Positions 1-6,468 of a stretch of DNA of 8,340 bases are shown here, in pieces; position 1 is the stretch's first letter; the number at the start of each line of letters is the position of its first letter. Origin of the DNA: Actinomycetota bacterium (GTDB lineage: Bacteria > Actinomycetota > Humimicrobiia > Humimicrobiales > Humimicrobiaceae). The stretch covers positions 1 through 8,340 of the forward strand of contig JALHTA010000146.1 of the NCBI GenBank assembly GCA_022865545.1. Direction: 5' to 3'. Made by a program: the position numbers and the translations under genes. The notes beneath the pieces were generated by a model. The model did not search any database. It was not told where the DNA came from and worked only from the letters and a program-made list of their open reading frames with translations.

Positions 1-68
1 CAGTTTATCCCTAAACCAGTTTTAATAAATTAATACTGTATTTTTAATAATAGAGGAAAGGATCCGGT

Positions 69-227
69 ATGCCAAAAACCTTATCTTTATTCTTTGGAAT
101 CCTTCTTATAATCTTTGGGGCGCTTTCTTTTTATGGATACCGTACCATCGAACCTTTATGGCTGAGGATAGTAATACTGCTAATAGGAGCCTTAAGCTTT
201 TTGACCAGCCTGGCCAAAAGAAAATAA
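69..227 (+). CDS. Small two-helix membrane protein, unknown function
   Basis: A 52-residue open frame starts at ATG 69 behind a strong purine-rich ribosome site (AGGAAAGGA, about 54-62, six bases upstream). The protein is almost entirely hydrophobic: helix one is about residues 5-24 (LSLFFGILLIIFGALSFYGY) and helix two about 31-48. A short polar turn (RTIEP) separates them, and the basic tail SLAKRK should sit in the cytoplasm. I recognise no family and assign no function. The good ribosome site, clean membrane topology and positive tail argue that it is real despite its size. It is separated from the operon at 505 by 277 bases containing inverted repeats and a promoter, so it is probably not co-transcribed with it. 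Chance ORFs of this size do occur. Confidence 0.6.
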   Translation: MPKTLSLFFGILLIIFGALSFYGYRTIEPLWLRIVILLIGALSFLTSLAKRK

Positions 228-273
228 CTCAGAAATCTGGGACAGATATGGTATATTTTAAATCTGATAATCT

Positions 274-290
274 CCGGTTATGTTAACCGG
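274..290 (+). terminator. Stem-loop after the small membrane gene (candidate terminator)
   Basis: A perfect 7-bp inverted repeat CCGGTTA / TAACCGG encloses a 3-base loop (TGT), 47 bases after the stop at 227. It is the most GC-rich stem in this spacer. The following bases (GAATACTTTA) do not form a proper T-tract, so rho-independent termination is only a possibility. It could instead be a processing site or an operator. Confidence 0.3.
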
Positions 291-300
291 GAATACTTTA

Positions 301-363
301 TAGACTGGTGATCCAGACTAATATACACCAATTTTTAGTTTATTTTCAAAAAAGCTAAAAATT
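301..363 (+). other. Two further inverted repeats in the 228-504 spacer
   Basis: At 301-320 an 8-position stem (TAGACTGG / CCAGACTA, one A-A mismatch, TGAT loop) is followed by a 9-bp perfect repeat AATTTTTAG (330-338) / CTAAAAATT (355-363) with a 16-base loop. The second stem leads into TTTATAAAAT. Together with the stem at 274-290 they make three consecutive hairpins immediately upstream of the operon promoter. They may insulate the operon from upstream transcription. The rest of 228-504 holds the promoter and leader described separately, and no gene is seen. Confidence 0.3.
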
Positions 364-372
364 TTATAAAAT

Positions 373-403
373 TTGCAATAATATTGAAAAAAAGTGGTAT
401 AAT
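373..403 (+). promoter_or_regulatory. Predicted sigma70 promoter of the citrate-to-2-oxoglutarate operon
   Basis: A perfect -10 hexamer TATAAT lies at 398-403 and is preceded by TGG (395-397), an extended -10 element. The best -35 is TTGCAA at 373-378 with a long 19-base spacer, a weakness the extended -10 would compensate. The predicted start is near 410, giving a leader of about 95 bases before the first gene. No competing promoter is visible up to 505. Confidence 0.6.
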
Positions 404-411
404 TAGCTGGT

Positions 412-453
412 ATTGAAAAAATAATAAGTTTTAGTACAATTTTTTCGATTTTT
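412..453 (+). promoter_or_regulatory. AU-rich leader hairpin followed by a T-run
   Basis: ATTGAAAAAAT (412-422) can pair with ATTTTTTCGAT (439-449) over 11 positions, with one G-U wobble. A 16-base loop separates the arms, and five T residues follow directly (449-453). With transcription starting near 410, this hairpin would sit at the extreme 5' end of the operon mRNA. That position and the T-run fit either a 5' stabilising hairpin or a weak attenuator. Almost all pairs are A-U, so the stem is not very stable, and no regulator or antiterminator is evident. Confidence 0.3.
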
Positions 454-504
454 ATCATTTATTAGAATATTTTTTAGAAATATTAATATTAAGGAGAATG
501 AGTT

Positions 505-1719
505 ATGAGAGAACTGGATCTATTTACTGATTTTTCCAAGAAAGCAGGGGTAGAGATCGATCCTATGGATATTAAGATCGATGATACTACTCTGAGGGAT
601 GGAGAACAGACAGCTGGTGTAGTCTTTGCAAATGATGAGAAGATACATATTGCTAAAATGTTAGATAAAGTCGGTGTCCATCAGATCGAATCCGGGATAC
701 CTGCGATGGGTGGAGATGAAAAAGATGCTATTAAAAAAATTGCGGGGCTGGGTCTAAACTGCAGTGTGCTTGCCTGGAACAGGCCGGTAAAGTCAGATAT
801 AGAAGCTTCAGTCGAATGTGGTGTTGATGCAGTAGCACTTTCGATTTCATCTTCAGACATCCATATTGAGCATAAATTAAGGAAAAGCAGGGAGTGGGTA
901 CTTGAGACCATGAAAAGTGGTGTGGATTTTGCAAAGAGTCACAACCTTTATGTATCGGTCAATGCTGAAGATGCTTCAAGGTCCGATATGGAATTTCTGC
1001 TTAAATTTGCCCGGACTGCAAGAGACGCCGGAGCTGACAGGCTGAGATATTGCGATACTCTGGGGATACTCGATCCTTTCGAGACTTTCATGCGGGTCAA
1101 GAATATAATCGATATAATAGGTATCGACCTGGAAATGCATACCCACAATGACTTTGGAATGGCGATCGCAAATGCCATTGCAGGAATAAAAGCTGGTGCT
1201 ATATATGTCAATACAACCGTAAACGGTCTTGGAGAAAGGGCCGGTAATGCTGCATTCGAAGAGTTTGTTATGGCACTTAAGTATGTAGAAAACGTGGACA
1301 TGGGCTTTAATACCACACTTTTCAGGAATCTTTCCGAATATGTGGCAAGAGCCTCAAACAGAGTGCTGCCTACCTGGAAACCTATAGTGGGAGGTAATCT
1401 TTTTGTACATGAGATAGAAAGCAAGGTTTCAGGGATCATGGCAGATCCACTGACTTATGAACTTTTTAAGGAAACAGATGTGGGGCTTAAAAGAGAATAT
1501 GTCCTGGGCAAATATTCCGGAGTCAATACAACCATGTATAAGCTTGAAACACTTGGCTACAAAATAAGCAAGGAAGAAGCCAGCGAGCTTGCAGAAATAG
1601 TAAGAAACAGGACTGTTGCCTCAAAGAGGGCTCTATTTGATAGTGAGATAATCGATACCTATAAGGAATTTAAGGGTTCATCTAAAAAAGAAAAAGCAGG
1701 AACCGGGAGGAAAAAATAA
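505..1719 (+). CDS. Homocitrate/Re-citrate synthase-family subunit with intact barrel metal site
   Basis: A 404-residue HMGL-like acyl-CoA:2-oxoacid Claisen synthase of the NifV/LeuA group, without the regulatory C-terminal domain of leucine-pathway enzymes. ATG 505 follows AAGGAGAATG. Barrel motifs are intact: DTTLRDGEQ (27-35, catalytic R31, metal ligand D32), IESGIPAMG (61-69), SSDIHIEHKL, AEDASR (154-159), CDTLG (183-187), HTHND (H212/H214 metal ligands) and NGLGERAGN (240-248). The C-terminal subdomain is abnormal. Where the family has HESGIH it reads HEIESK (302-307), so the second His is K307, and GKHSG is GKYSG (335-339). The Tyr eleven residues beyond (Y318) is kept. Its stop overlaps the next gene's ATG by one base, implying translational coupling with a paralogue that has the reciprocal losses. 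The gene order and the isocitrate-type dehydrogenase downstream suggest oxaloacetate as acceptor, hence Re-type citrate synthase. Homocitrate synthase is the main alternative, and automatic annotation would probably say nifV or leuA. Confidence 0.85.
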   Translation: MRELDLFTDFSKKAGVEIDPMDIKIDDTTLRDGEQTAGVVFANDEKIHIAKMLDKVGVHQIESGIPAMGGDEKDAIKKIAGLGLNCSVLAWNRPVKSDIEASVECGVDAVALSISSSDIHIEHKLRKSREWVLETMKSGVDFAKSHNLYVSVNAEDASRSDMEFLLKFARTARDAGADRLRYCDTLGILDPFETFMRVKNIIDIIGIDLEMHTHNDFGMAIANAIAGIKAGAIYVNTTVNGLGERAGNAAFEEFVMALKYVENVDMGFNTTLFRNLSEYVARASNRVLPTWKPIVGGNLFVHEIESKVSGIMADPLTYELFKETDVGLKREYVLGKYSGVNTTMYKLETLGYKISKEEASELAEIVRNRTVASKRALFDSEIIDTYKEFKGSSKKEKAGTGRKK

Positions 1720-2882
1720 TGGCCAAATTAAAAAAAGACAAGATAGTAAATATAATAGATACAACTCTCAGGAATGGCGAACAGACAGCAGGCGTAGTGT
1801 TTTCCAAACATGAAAAGATAAGAATAGCGAAAATGCTTGATGAGATAGGTATTCCTGAAATAGAAATAGGCACGCCTGCCCTGGGTGATGTCGAAAAAGA
1901 TATAATAAAGAATATATTAAAATCCGGGCTCAAGGCAAAACTATATGCATACTGCAATGCAGACCCTGCAGAAATTGAGGCAGCTGCGGATCTGGGAGTT
2001 GAAAATATAATTATAAATATTTCTACTTCGGACATACATATAAAAGAAAAATACAAACAGAACCGGACATGGGTGGTCAGTACCTTAAGGGAGGCTATGA
2101 GGACCGCCAGACAAAAGGATATAAGTTTTATAGTCAGCGCAGAAGATGCAACAAGAACGAGCCTTGAATTTCTCTTAAAGCTAGTAACTCTGGCAAAGAA
2201 GAAAGGCGCCCAAAGGTTCAGGATATGTGATACTGTATCAAAATTTGATCCATTTAGGACATTTATGAACATAAATACGATTAATACTGCTATAGACTTC
2301 CCGCTTGAGGTTTATAGTCATAATGATTTTGGAATGGCCACGGCCAATGCGATGGCTGCAATAAGAGGAGGGGCCGTAAGTCTTGTCGTGAGTGTAGGGG
2401 GTCTTGGTGATGGGACCGGAAATGCCGCAATGGAAGAAATAGTAATGGCCATGAGATACCTTGAGAATCTGGAAATGGGTATTGAGACTTCAAAATTCAG
2501 GGAGATAGCAGAATATGTTGCAAAAGCATCAGCAAGGGCGATACCGATATGGAAGGCAATAGTGGGAACGAATGTTTTTGCGCATGAATCCGGGATCCAT
2601 GCAGATGGAGTGATAAAAAACCCCAAGAATTATGAAGCATTTAATCCTGCCGAAGTCGGACTCACAAGGCAATTGGTGGTTGGTAAACACTCAGGCTCGC
2701 ATACTATTCTCCATAAGTTCAAAGAATATGATATAGAGCTTACAGACAGGGAAGCAAATGATATCCTTGCGATGACACGGACGATGTCAGTCGACCTTAA
2801 AAGACCGCTTTTTGACAAAGAACTGATGTATATCTATAAAGAATATAAATCAAAGAAAAAAAAGGAACCGGAACTAGATTAA
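1719..2882 (+). CDS. Homocitrate/Re-citrate synthase-family subunit with degenerate metal site and intact lid motifs
   Basis: A 387-residue paralogue of the preceding gene, alignable along nearly its whole length with few gaps. ATG 1719 shares its A with the upstream stop (TAATG) and has GGGAGG at 1705-1710. Barrel catalytic motifs are altered: DTTLRNGEQ (14-22, N19 for the metal-binding Asp), YSHND (Y199 for the first metal His, H201 kept), GGLGDGTGN (227-235, for NGxGERxGN) and DTVS (171-174, for DTxG). The C-terminal subdomain is canonical: HESGIHADG (289-297), Y305 eleven residues after H294, and GKHSG (322-326). With two of three metal ligands replaced it is unlikely to be a good catalyst alone. 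It more plausibly donates H294/Y305 to the active site of the first paralogue across a dimer interface. Both proteins end in Lys-rich tails. A degenerate pseudoenzyme or regulatory subunit is the alternative. Confidence 0.85.
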   Translation: MAKLKKDKIVNIIDTTLRNGEQTAGVVFSKHEKIRIAKMLDEIGIPEIEIGTPALGDVEKDIIKNILKSGLKAKLYAYCNADPAEIEAAADLGVENIIINISTSDIHIKEKYKQNRTWVVSTLREAMRTARQKDISFIVSAEDATRTSLEFLLKLVTLAKKKGAQRFRICDTVSKFDPFRTFMNINTINTAIDFPLEVYSHNDFGMATANAMAAIRGGAVSLVVSVGGLGDGTGNAAMEEIVMAMRYLENLEMGIETSKFREIAEYVAKASARAIPIWKAIVGTNVFAHESGIHADGVIKNPKNYEAFNPAEVGLTRQLVVGKHSGSHTILHKFKEYDIELTDREANDILAMTRTMSVDLKRPLFDKELMYIYKEYKSKKKKEPELD

Positions 2883-2915
2883 TCCGATGAATAGTTAAGA
2901 TCAGAAGGGAGTATT

Positions 2916-4166
2916 TTGGGAAAGACGATCTCAGAAAAAATTATTAGCGAACATGCAGACAGGGAGCTGAAATCAGGAGATATTTCAGTAGTAAATGTGG
3001 ATGTCGTGATGTCTCAGGACGGGACAGGACCACTTTCGGTAAGCCAGGCAAAGAAAATGGGTTTTAGTTCGGTTAAAAATCCTAAAAAATCAATATTTTT
3101 TATCGACCATGCAGCTCCGAGCCCCAGAAAGGAATTATCTAATTCCCATGCTGTACTCAGGGATTTTGCTGGAAGCAGCGGAGCGGTATTGAGTGATGTT
3201 GGCAAGGGTGTATGCCACCAGATACTTATAGAAGATTATTCATGTCCCGGTGATATAGTCATCGGAGGGGATTCACATACATGTACATCCGGCGCGCTGG
3301 GCGCTTTTGCAACAGGCATGGGCTCAACAGACATTGCAGTCGGATATGTTCTTGCACAGACATGGCTCAGGGTACCTGATACAATTAAAATAAATTTTAA
3401 TGGCAAGATAAATGAGGGAGTATCGGCTAAGGACCTTATCATATATCTTATTGGAAAGATCACCTCTGACGGTGCTACCTATAAGGCACTTGAATTCGAC
3501 GGTGAAGTCAGTAGGATCATGGATATGGATGGCAGGTTTACTATTTCTAATATGGCTGTAGAAGCCGGGGCAAAGACAGGATTGTTTGCTACTGATGGTA
3601 TTACTGAGCAGTATCTCAAGTCCAAAAACAGGGGAGACTGTTTCAGGGAGATATTTGCCGACAAAGATGCAGTTTACGAGAAGATCATAGACATTGATTG
3701 TTCCGTAATAGAACCGATGGTGTCACAACCCCATACGGTTGATAATGCACTGCCGGTAAGGGATCTTGACGATATCAAAGTGGACCAGGTCTTAATAGGG
3801 ACATGCACCAATGGTAGATTAAGTGACCTAAGGATAGCAGCCGAAATATTAAAGGGGAAGAAAGTATCCAGCAGAGTCAGGCTTCTGGTTGTACCGGCCT
3901 CCAGGGAAATTTACCTTCAGGCTATAAGAGAAGGCATAATAGAGACTCTAGTAGAGAGTGGTGCCGCAATACAGAATCCCGGATGCGGACCATGTGTGGG
4001 GGTGCATCAGGGTATTCTTGCTGATGGCGAGGTATGCCTATCTACACAGAATAGGAATTTTAAGGGCAGGATGGGTAATACGGATGCTTTTATATATCTC
4101 TGCTCTCCCGCAACAGCTGCACGGAGTGCTATCACAGGTAAAATTTCTGATCCCAGGGAGGTTTAA
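2916..4166 (+). CDS. Aconitase/homoaconitase/IPM dehydratase family, large subunit
   Basis: A 416-residue LeuC-type large subunit of a two-subunit [4Fe-4S] hydro-lyase, predicted to interconvert citrate and isocitrate in this operon. Cluster ligands are C297 (GTCTNGR, 295-301), C357 and C360 (NPGCGPCVG, 354-362). The 60 + 3 spacing is that of IPM isomerase large subunits. Also present are FIDHAAPSP (62-70), GGDSHTCTSGALG (117-129) and a conserved NTDAFIYLCSPATAA near the C-terminus. The start is TTG 2916 with AGAAGGGA just upstream, and it gives a family-typical N-terminus and length. The gene lies 33 bases after the synthase pair and two bases before its small subunit. The large subunit does not fix substrate specificity, so leucine (isopropylmalate) or 2-oxoadipate (homoaconitate) chemistry is excluded only by context. 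Confidence 0.88.
   Translation: MGKTISEKIISEHADRELKSGDISVVNVDVVMSQDGTGPLSVSQAKKMGFSSVKNPKKSIFFIDHAAPSPRKELSNSHAVLRDFAGSSGAVLSDVGKGVCHQILIEDYSCPGDIVIGGDSHTCTSGALGAFATGMGSTDIAVGYVLAQTWLRVPDTIKINFNGKINEGVSAKDLIIYLIGKITSDGATYKALEFDGEVSRIMDMDGRFTISNMAVEAGAKTGLFATDGITEQYLKSKNRGDCFREIFADKDAVYEKIIDIDCSVIEPMVSQPHTVDNALPVRDLDDIKVDQVLIGTCTNGRLSDLRIAAEILKGKKVSSRVRLLVVPASREIYLQAIREGIIETLVESGAAIQNPGCGPCVGVHQGILADGEVCLSTQNRNFKGRMGNTDAFIYLCSPATAARSAITGKISDPREV
4155..4162 (+). promoter_or_regulatory. Ribosome site deciding the TTG start of the small subunit
   Basis: AGGGAGGT at 4155-4162 overlaps the last codons of the large subunit and lies six bases before TTG 4169. It is the strongest Shine-Dalgarno match in the window and supports the non-ATG start. 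Confidence 0.7.
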
Positions 4167-4168
4167 AA

Positions 4169-4690
4169 TTGAAAGAAAGCAGCGGAAATAATAAAATACT
4201 TAATGGAAAAAGTTTCAAATTTGGAGATGATATTTCAACGGATCTTATTGCTCCCGGAAGATTATTCCACTTAAGGTCAAATCTTCCCGAAATGGCAAAA
4301 CATGTGCTGGAAGATGCAGATCCTGATTTTGCTTCAAAAGTCGGACCCGGAGATTTTGTAGTAGGTGGAAGGAACTTCGGACTTGGATCAAGCAGGGAAC
4401 ATGCTCCCACAATAATAAAGCTTGCAGGTGTTGGCGCAGTACTCGCAAAATCTTTTGCAAGGATATTTTTTAGAAATAGCATAAATGTCGGACTGCCTGT
4501 GCTTATCTGCGATACGGATAAGATAGATGAAGGCGATAAGCTTAAAATAGATCTGAAGACAGGAAAGATCAAGAATATTTCAAAGAATATAGAACTGGAA
4601 TTTAGTCCTCTTCCGGAAGTTATGATAAAGATACTGGATGATGGCGGACTTACTGACCATATAACTAAAAATAAGGGATTTAACCTGTAA
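4169..4690 (+). CDS. Aconitase/homoaconitase/IPM dehydratase family, small subunit
   Basis: A 173-residue LeuD-type swivelling domain that closes over the Fe-S active site of the large subunit encoded two bases upstream. The start is TTG. Family motifs are FGDDISTDLIAPGR (18-31) and GGRNFGLGSSREHAP (66-80, with the catalytic-loop Ser-Ser-Arg at 74-76). The length matches stand-alone small subunits of the archaeal/clostridial type. The specificity loop after APGR reads LFHLRSN (32-38). This is one residue longer than the family pattern I recall, and it carries Arg (R36) where isopropylmalate enzymes have a hydrophobic YLVY-like segment and methanogen homoaconitase has YLRT. An Arg there is expected to bind an extra carboxylate, which fits citrate/aconitate or homoaconitate rather than isopropylmalate. 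That reading is inference from a short loop. Confidence 0.87.
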   Translation: MKESSGNNKILNGKSFKFGDDISTDLIAPGRLFHLRSNLPEMAKHVLEDADPDFASKVGPGDFVVGGRNFGLGSSREHAPTIIKLAGVGAVLAKSFARIFFRNSINVGLPVLICDTDKIDEGDKLKIDLKTGKIKNISKNIELEFSPLPEVMIKILDDGGLTDHITKNKGFNL

Positions 4691-4745
4691 AGAATTAACT
4701 TAATAATAATTTTAATAATTAAAAAAATTTTTGAAAGGCAAAGAG

Positions 4746-5825
4746 ATGAAACACAGGATCACTTTAATACCCGGAGACGGTACCGGACCCGAGATCACGG
4801 AAGCAACTGTAAAAGTAGTCGAGGCTACAGGTGCAGATATCGAATGGGATGAAGTCAATGCGGGTGCGGATGTCTATGAGAAAGAGGGCACAGTCATGCC
4901 CCAGACTGTAATAGATTCTCTTCAAAATAACCGTATTGGGATCAAGGGACCTATTACTACTCCTGTAGGCACCGGTTTTAGGAGTGTAAATGTAGCTTTG
5001 AGAAAATTGTTTGATCTCTATGCATGTGTGAGACCCTGTAAGAGTTATGTAGGCGTAAAAAGCAAGTATAGTGATATAGATCTAGTAGTCATCAGGGAAA
5101 ACACTGAAGATCTCTATGCAGGCATAGAATTTGAAAAAAAAGACCCCAGGACACTGGAACTTATAGATTTTATAGAAGGAATATCTGAAAGCAAGATCAG
5201 GCCGGACAGTGGAATAAGCATTAAGCCTATATCTGTTTTTGGTTCCGAAAGAATAATCCGTTTTGCTTTCGAATATGCCAGAAAAAATGGCAGAAAAAAA
5301 GTAACAGGTGTCCATAAGGCAAATATAATGAAATACTCAGACGGACTTTTTCTTGAAGTATTCAGGGAAGTTGCAAAGGATTATGAAGATATAGAGGCAG
5401 AAGACAGAATAGTGGATAATATGTGCATGCAGCTTGTACAAAAGCCTGAATTATATGATGTTATGGTCCTGCCGAATCTTTATGGTGATATAGTATCTGA
5501 TCTTGCGGCTGGTCTTGTCGGAGGATTGGGTGTTGCACCAGGCGGTAATATCGGTGACGGTATGGCTCTTTTTGAACCGACCCATGGAAGTGCTCCAAAA
5601 TACAAGGGACTAAACAAAGTCAATCCTACAGCGATGATGCTTTCTGCAGTCCTTATGCTTAACCATATTGGAGAACCTGAAAAAGCTGCTGCTTTAGAAA
5701 AAGCAATTGCGGAAAATATCAGTGAAGGCAAATATGTGACATATGACCTTAAACCGGACAGGGATGACCCAACTGCGGTAGGTACCAGTGAGTTTGCTGA
5801 TGCTATTGTAAATAAAATAAAATAA
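4746..5825 (+). CDS. icd: Isocitrate dehydrogenase, probably NADP-dependent
   Basis: A 359-residue beta-decarboxylating dehydrogenase converting isocitrate to 2-oxoglutarate. I chose ATG 4746, preceded by GAAAGG, so that the protein begins MKHRITLIPGDGTGPE as in the family; a TTG at 4731 would add five residues. The substrate motif is S80-V-N82-VAL-R86, the isocitrate pattern SxNxxxR, unlike LeuB or homoisocitrate dehydrogenase. Other active-site residues are R96, R117 (IRENTED), Y124, K191 (HKANIMK), and D224, D248 and D252 (metal). Overall similarity is to NAD-type IDH3, but the cofactor region reads HGSAPKYKG with K285-Y286 and Y333. These match E. coli IDH K344, Y345 and Y391, which bind the NADP phosphate; NAD enzymes have Asp-Ile there. 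The residue aligned with E. coli R395 is Pro. It is last in the operon, 55 AT-rich bases after the aconitase small subunit. Confidence 0.88.
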   Translation: MKHRITLIPGDGTGPEITEATVKVVEATGADIEWDEVNAGADVYEKEGTVMPQTVIDSLQNNRIGIKGPITTPVGTGFRSVNVALRKLFDLYACVRPCKSYVGVKSKYSDIDLVVIRENTEDLYAGIEFEKKDPRTLELIDFIEGISESKIRPDSGISIKPISVFGSERIIRFAFEYARKNGRKKVTGVHKANIMKYSDGLFLEVFREVAKDYEDIEAEDRIVDNMCMQLVQKPELYDVMVLPNLYGDIVSDLAAGLVGGLGVAPGGNIGDGMALFEPTHGSAPKYKGLNKVNPTAMMLSAVLMLNHIGEPEKAAALEKAIAENISEGKYVTYDLKPDRDDPTAVGTSEFADAIVNKIK

Positions 5826-5842
5826 ACAGTTATTATCTGTTT
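5824..5842. terminator. Weak bidirectional hairpin between convergent genes
   Basis: AAACAG (5824-5829) and CTGTTT (5837-5842) form a 6-bp stem with a 7-base loop, ending in TTTTC on the plus strand. It spans the stop codons of both the dehydrogenase (5823-5825) and the convergent pilin gene (5833-5835), which are only seven bases apart. The position suits a shared terminator, but the stem is short and AU-rich. Confidence 0.3.
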
Positions 5843-6240
5843 TCATATGCGCCATCTTCAGTCAACACTCCATTGGTGATCACTATATCGTCATTCCCGC
5901 CATTGATACTGTTTATGCCATAACTTTCAAGAGAATAGCTTGATCCATTTGAGGTATAAAGATAAACATTATCCCATGTGTCCAGCAGTGGGACATTTTC
6001 CATATAATCATTATCCTCTAACGTATCGGGGTAAACAGCGGCCAGGGGATATGACTGAAGATCCACATTGTGCATTTCAAGAGCTTTTGCAATATTTGTC
6101 ATCTCAGTTTCTGTAGCAGTTTCCCTTGCACGGGCATTTATGAGTCTGTATATAGGGATGGAGACTCCAGTCAAGATTGCGAGTATTATGATCACTACAA
6201 GCAGCTCTATAAGCGTAAACCCTTTTTGTCCCTTATGCAT
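5833..6240 (-). CDS. Type IV pseudopilin, GspG-like
   Basis: A 135-residue prepilin on the minus strand. It starts at ATG (6240-6238), with GAAAGG about 11 bases upstream on that strand. A short basic leader MHKGQKG is followed by FTLIELLVVIIILAIL, a class III prepilin signal cut between G7 and F8, with the conserved Glu at mature position 5 (E12). The hydrophobic helix runs to about residue 31. The remainder resembles the GspG/PulG head: an amphipathic alpha-helix (about 35-58), a YP at 64-65, LDTWDNVYLY (86-95), and the acidic/Gly loop SYGINSINGGNDDI (106-119) that binds calcium in GspG. Length fits GspG. It would be processed by a prepilin peptidase and assembled in the inner membrane, but no ATPase, platform or peptidase gene is in the window. 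It could belong to a type II secretion-like system or a type IV pilus. Confidence 0.85.
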   Translation of the reverse strand: MHKGQKGFTLIELLVVIIILAILTGVSIPIYRLINARARETATETEMTNIAKALEMHNVDLQSYPLAAVYPDTLEDNDYMENVPLLDTWDNVYLYTSNGSSYSLESYGINSINGGNDDIVITNGVLTEDGAYENR

Positions 6241-6468
6241 TTTATCCAGTGCCTTTCATAAAAAGATAATCAAGAAGTCTAGTACTTAATCTGATAAGTT
6301 TAACCATATGGAAAATATTTATAATAAACGAACCTTAATTCATATATACTAAAAATATAATATAAAATAATTAATTATTATTTTATTATTGTATTATTAT
6401 ATTATATAAAATAAAAGTAAAAAAAATATAGAAATTAATTAAAAAATATCTAAGCTAATTGATTTATT
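6241..6468. other. AT-only spacer stretch
   Basis: This is the first part of the divergent intergenic region between the pilin gene and the diguanylate cyclase. From about 6350 to 6430 there are only two G residues and no C; the rest is A and T in TTATTATT-like runs, including the 13-base palindrome TTATATTATATAA. No ORF with a ribosome site is seen. It probably holds the pilin promoter (minus strand) and may act as curved or easily melted DNA, but I cannot place a convincing promoter. Confidence 0.4.

Noticed and set aside
1..23. GTTTA/TAAAC stem followed by CAGTTTT as a terminator of a gene to the left
   Set aside because: It has only 5 bp with AU-rich arms and an interrupted T-run, too weak to call without the upstream sequence.
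948..1439. Long antisense open frames within the operon (also around 1682-2272 and 4132-4572, minus strand)
   Set aside because: They lie wholly or mostly opposite strongly supported genes, show no recognisable domains, and have compositions typical of reversed codons.
505..2882. nifV (homocitrate for nitrogenase cofactor)
   Set aside because: The sequence family fits NifV, but there are no nif genes in the window and the operon continues with aconitase-type and isocitrate-type enzymes, which a nitrogenase cofactor role does not need.
3958..4191. Plus-strand 77-residue frame overlapping the aconitase subunits
   Set aside because: It is a frame-shifted reading of conserved large-subunit sequence (the GCGPC region), with no ribosome site of its own.
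505..5825. Leucine biosynthesis operon (leuA-leuA-leuC-leuD-leuB)
   Set aside because: The synthases lack the IPMS regulatory domain. The dehydrogenase has the isocitrate SxNxxxR motif rather than LeuB residues, and the small-subunit loop carries Arg.
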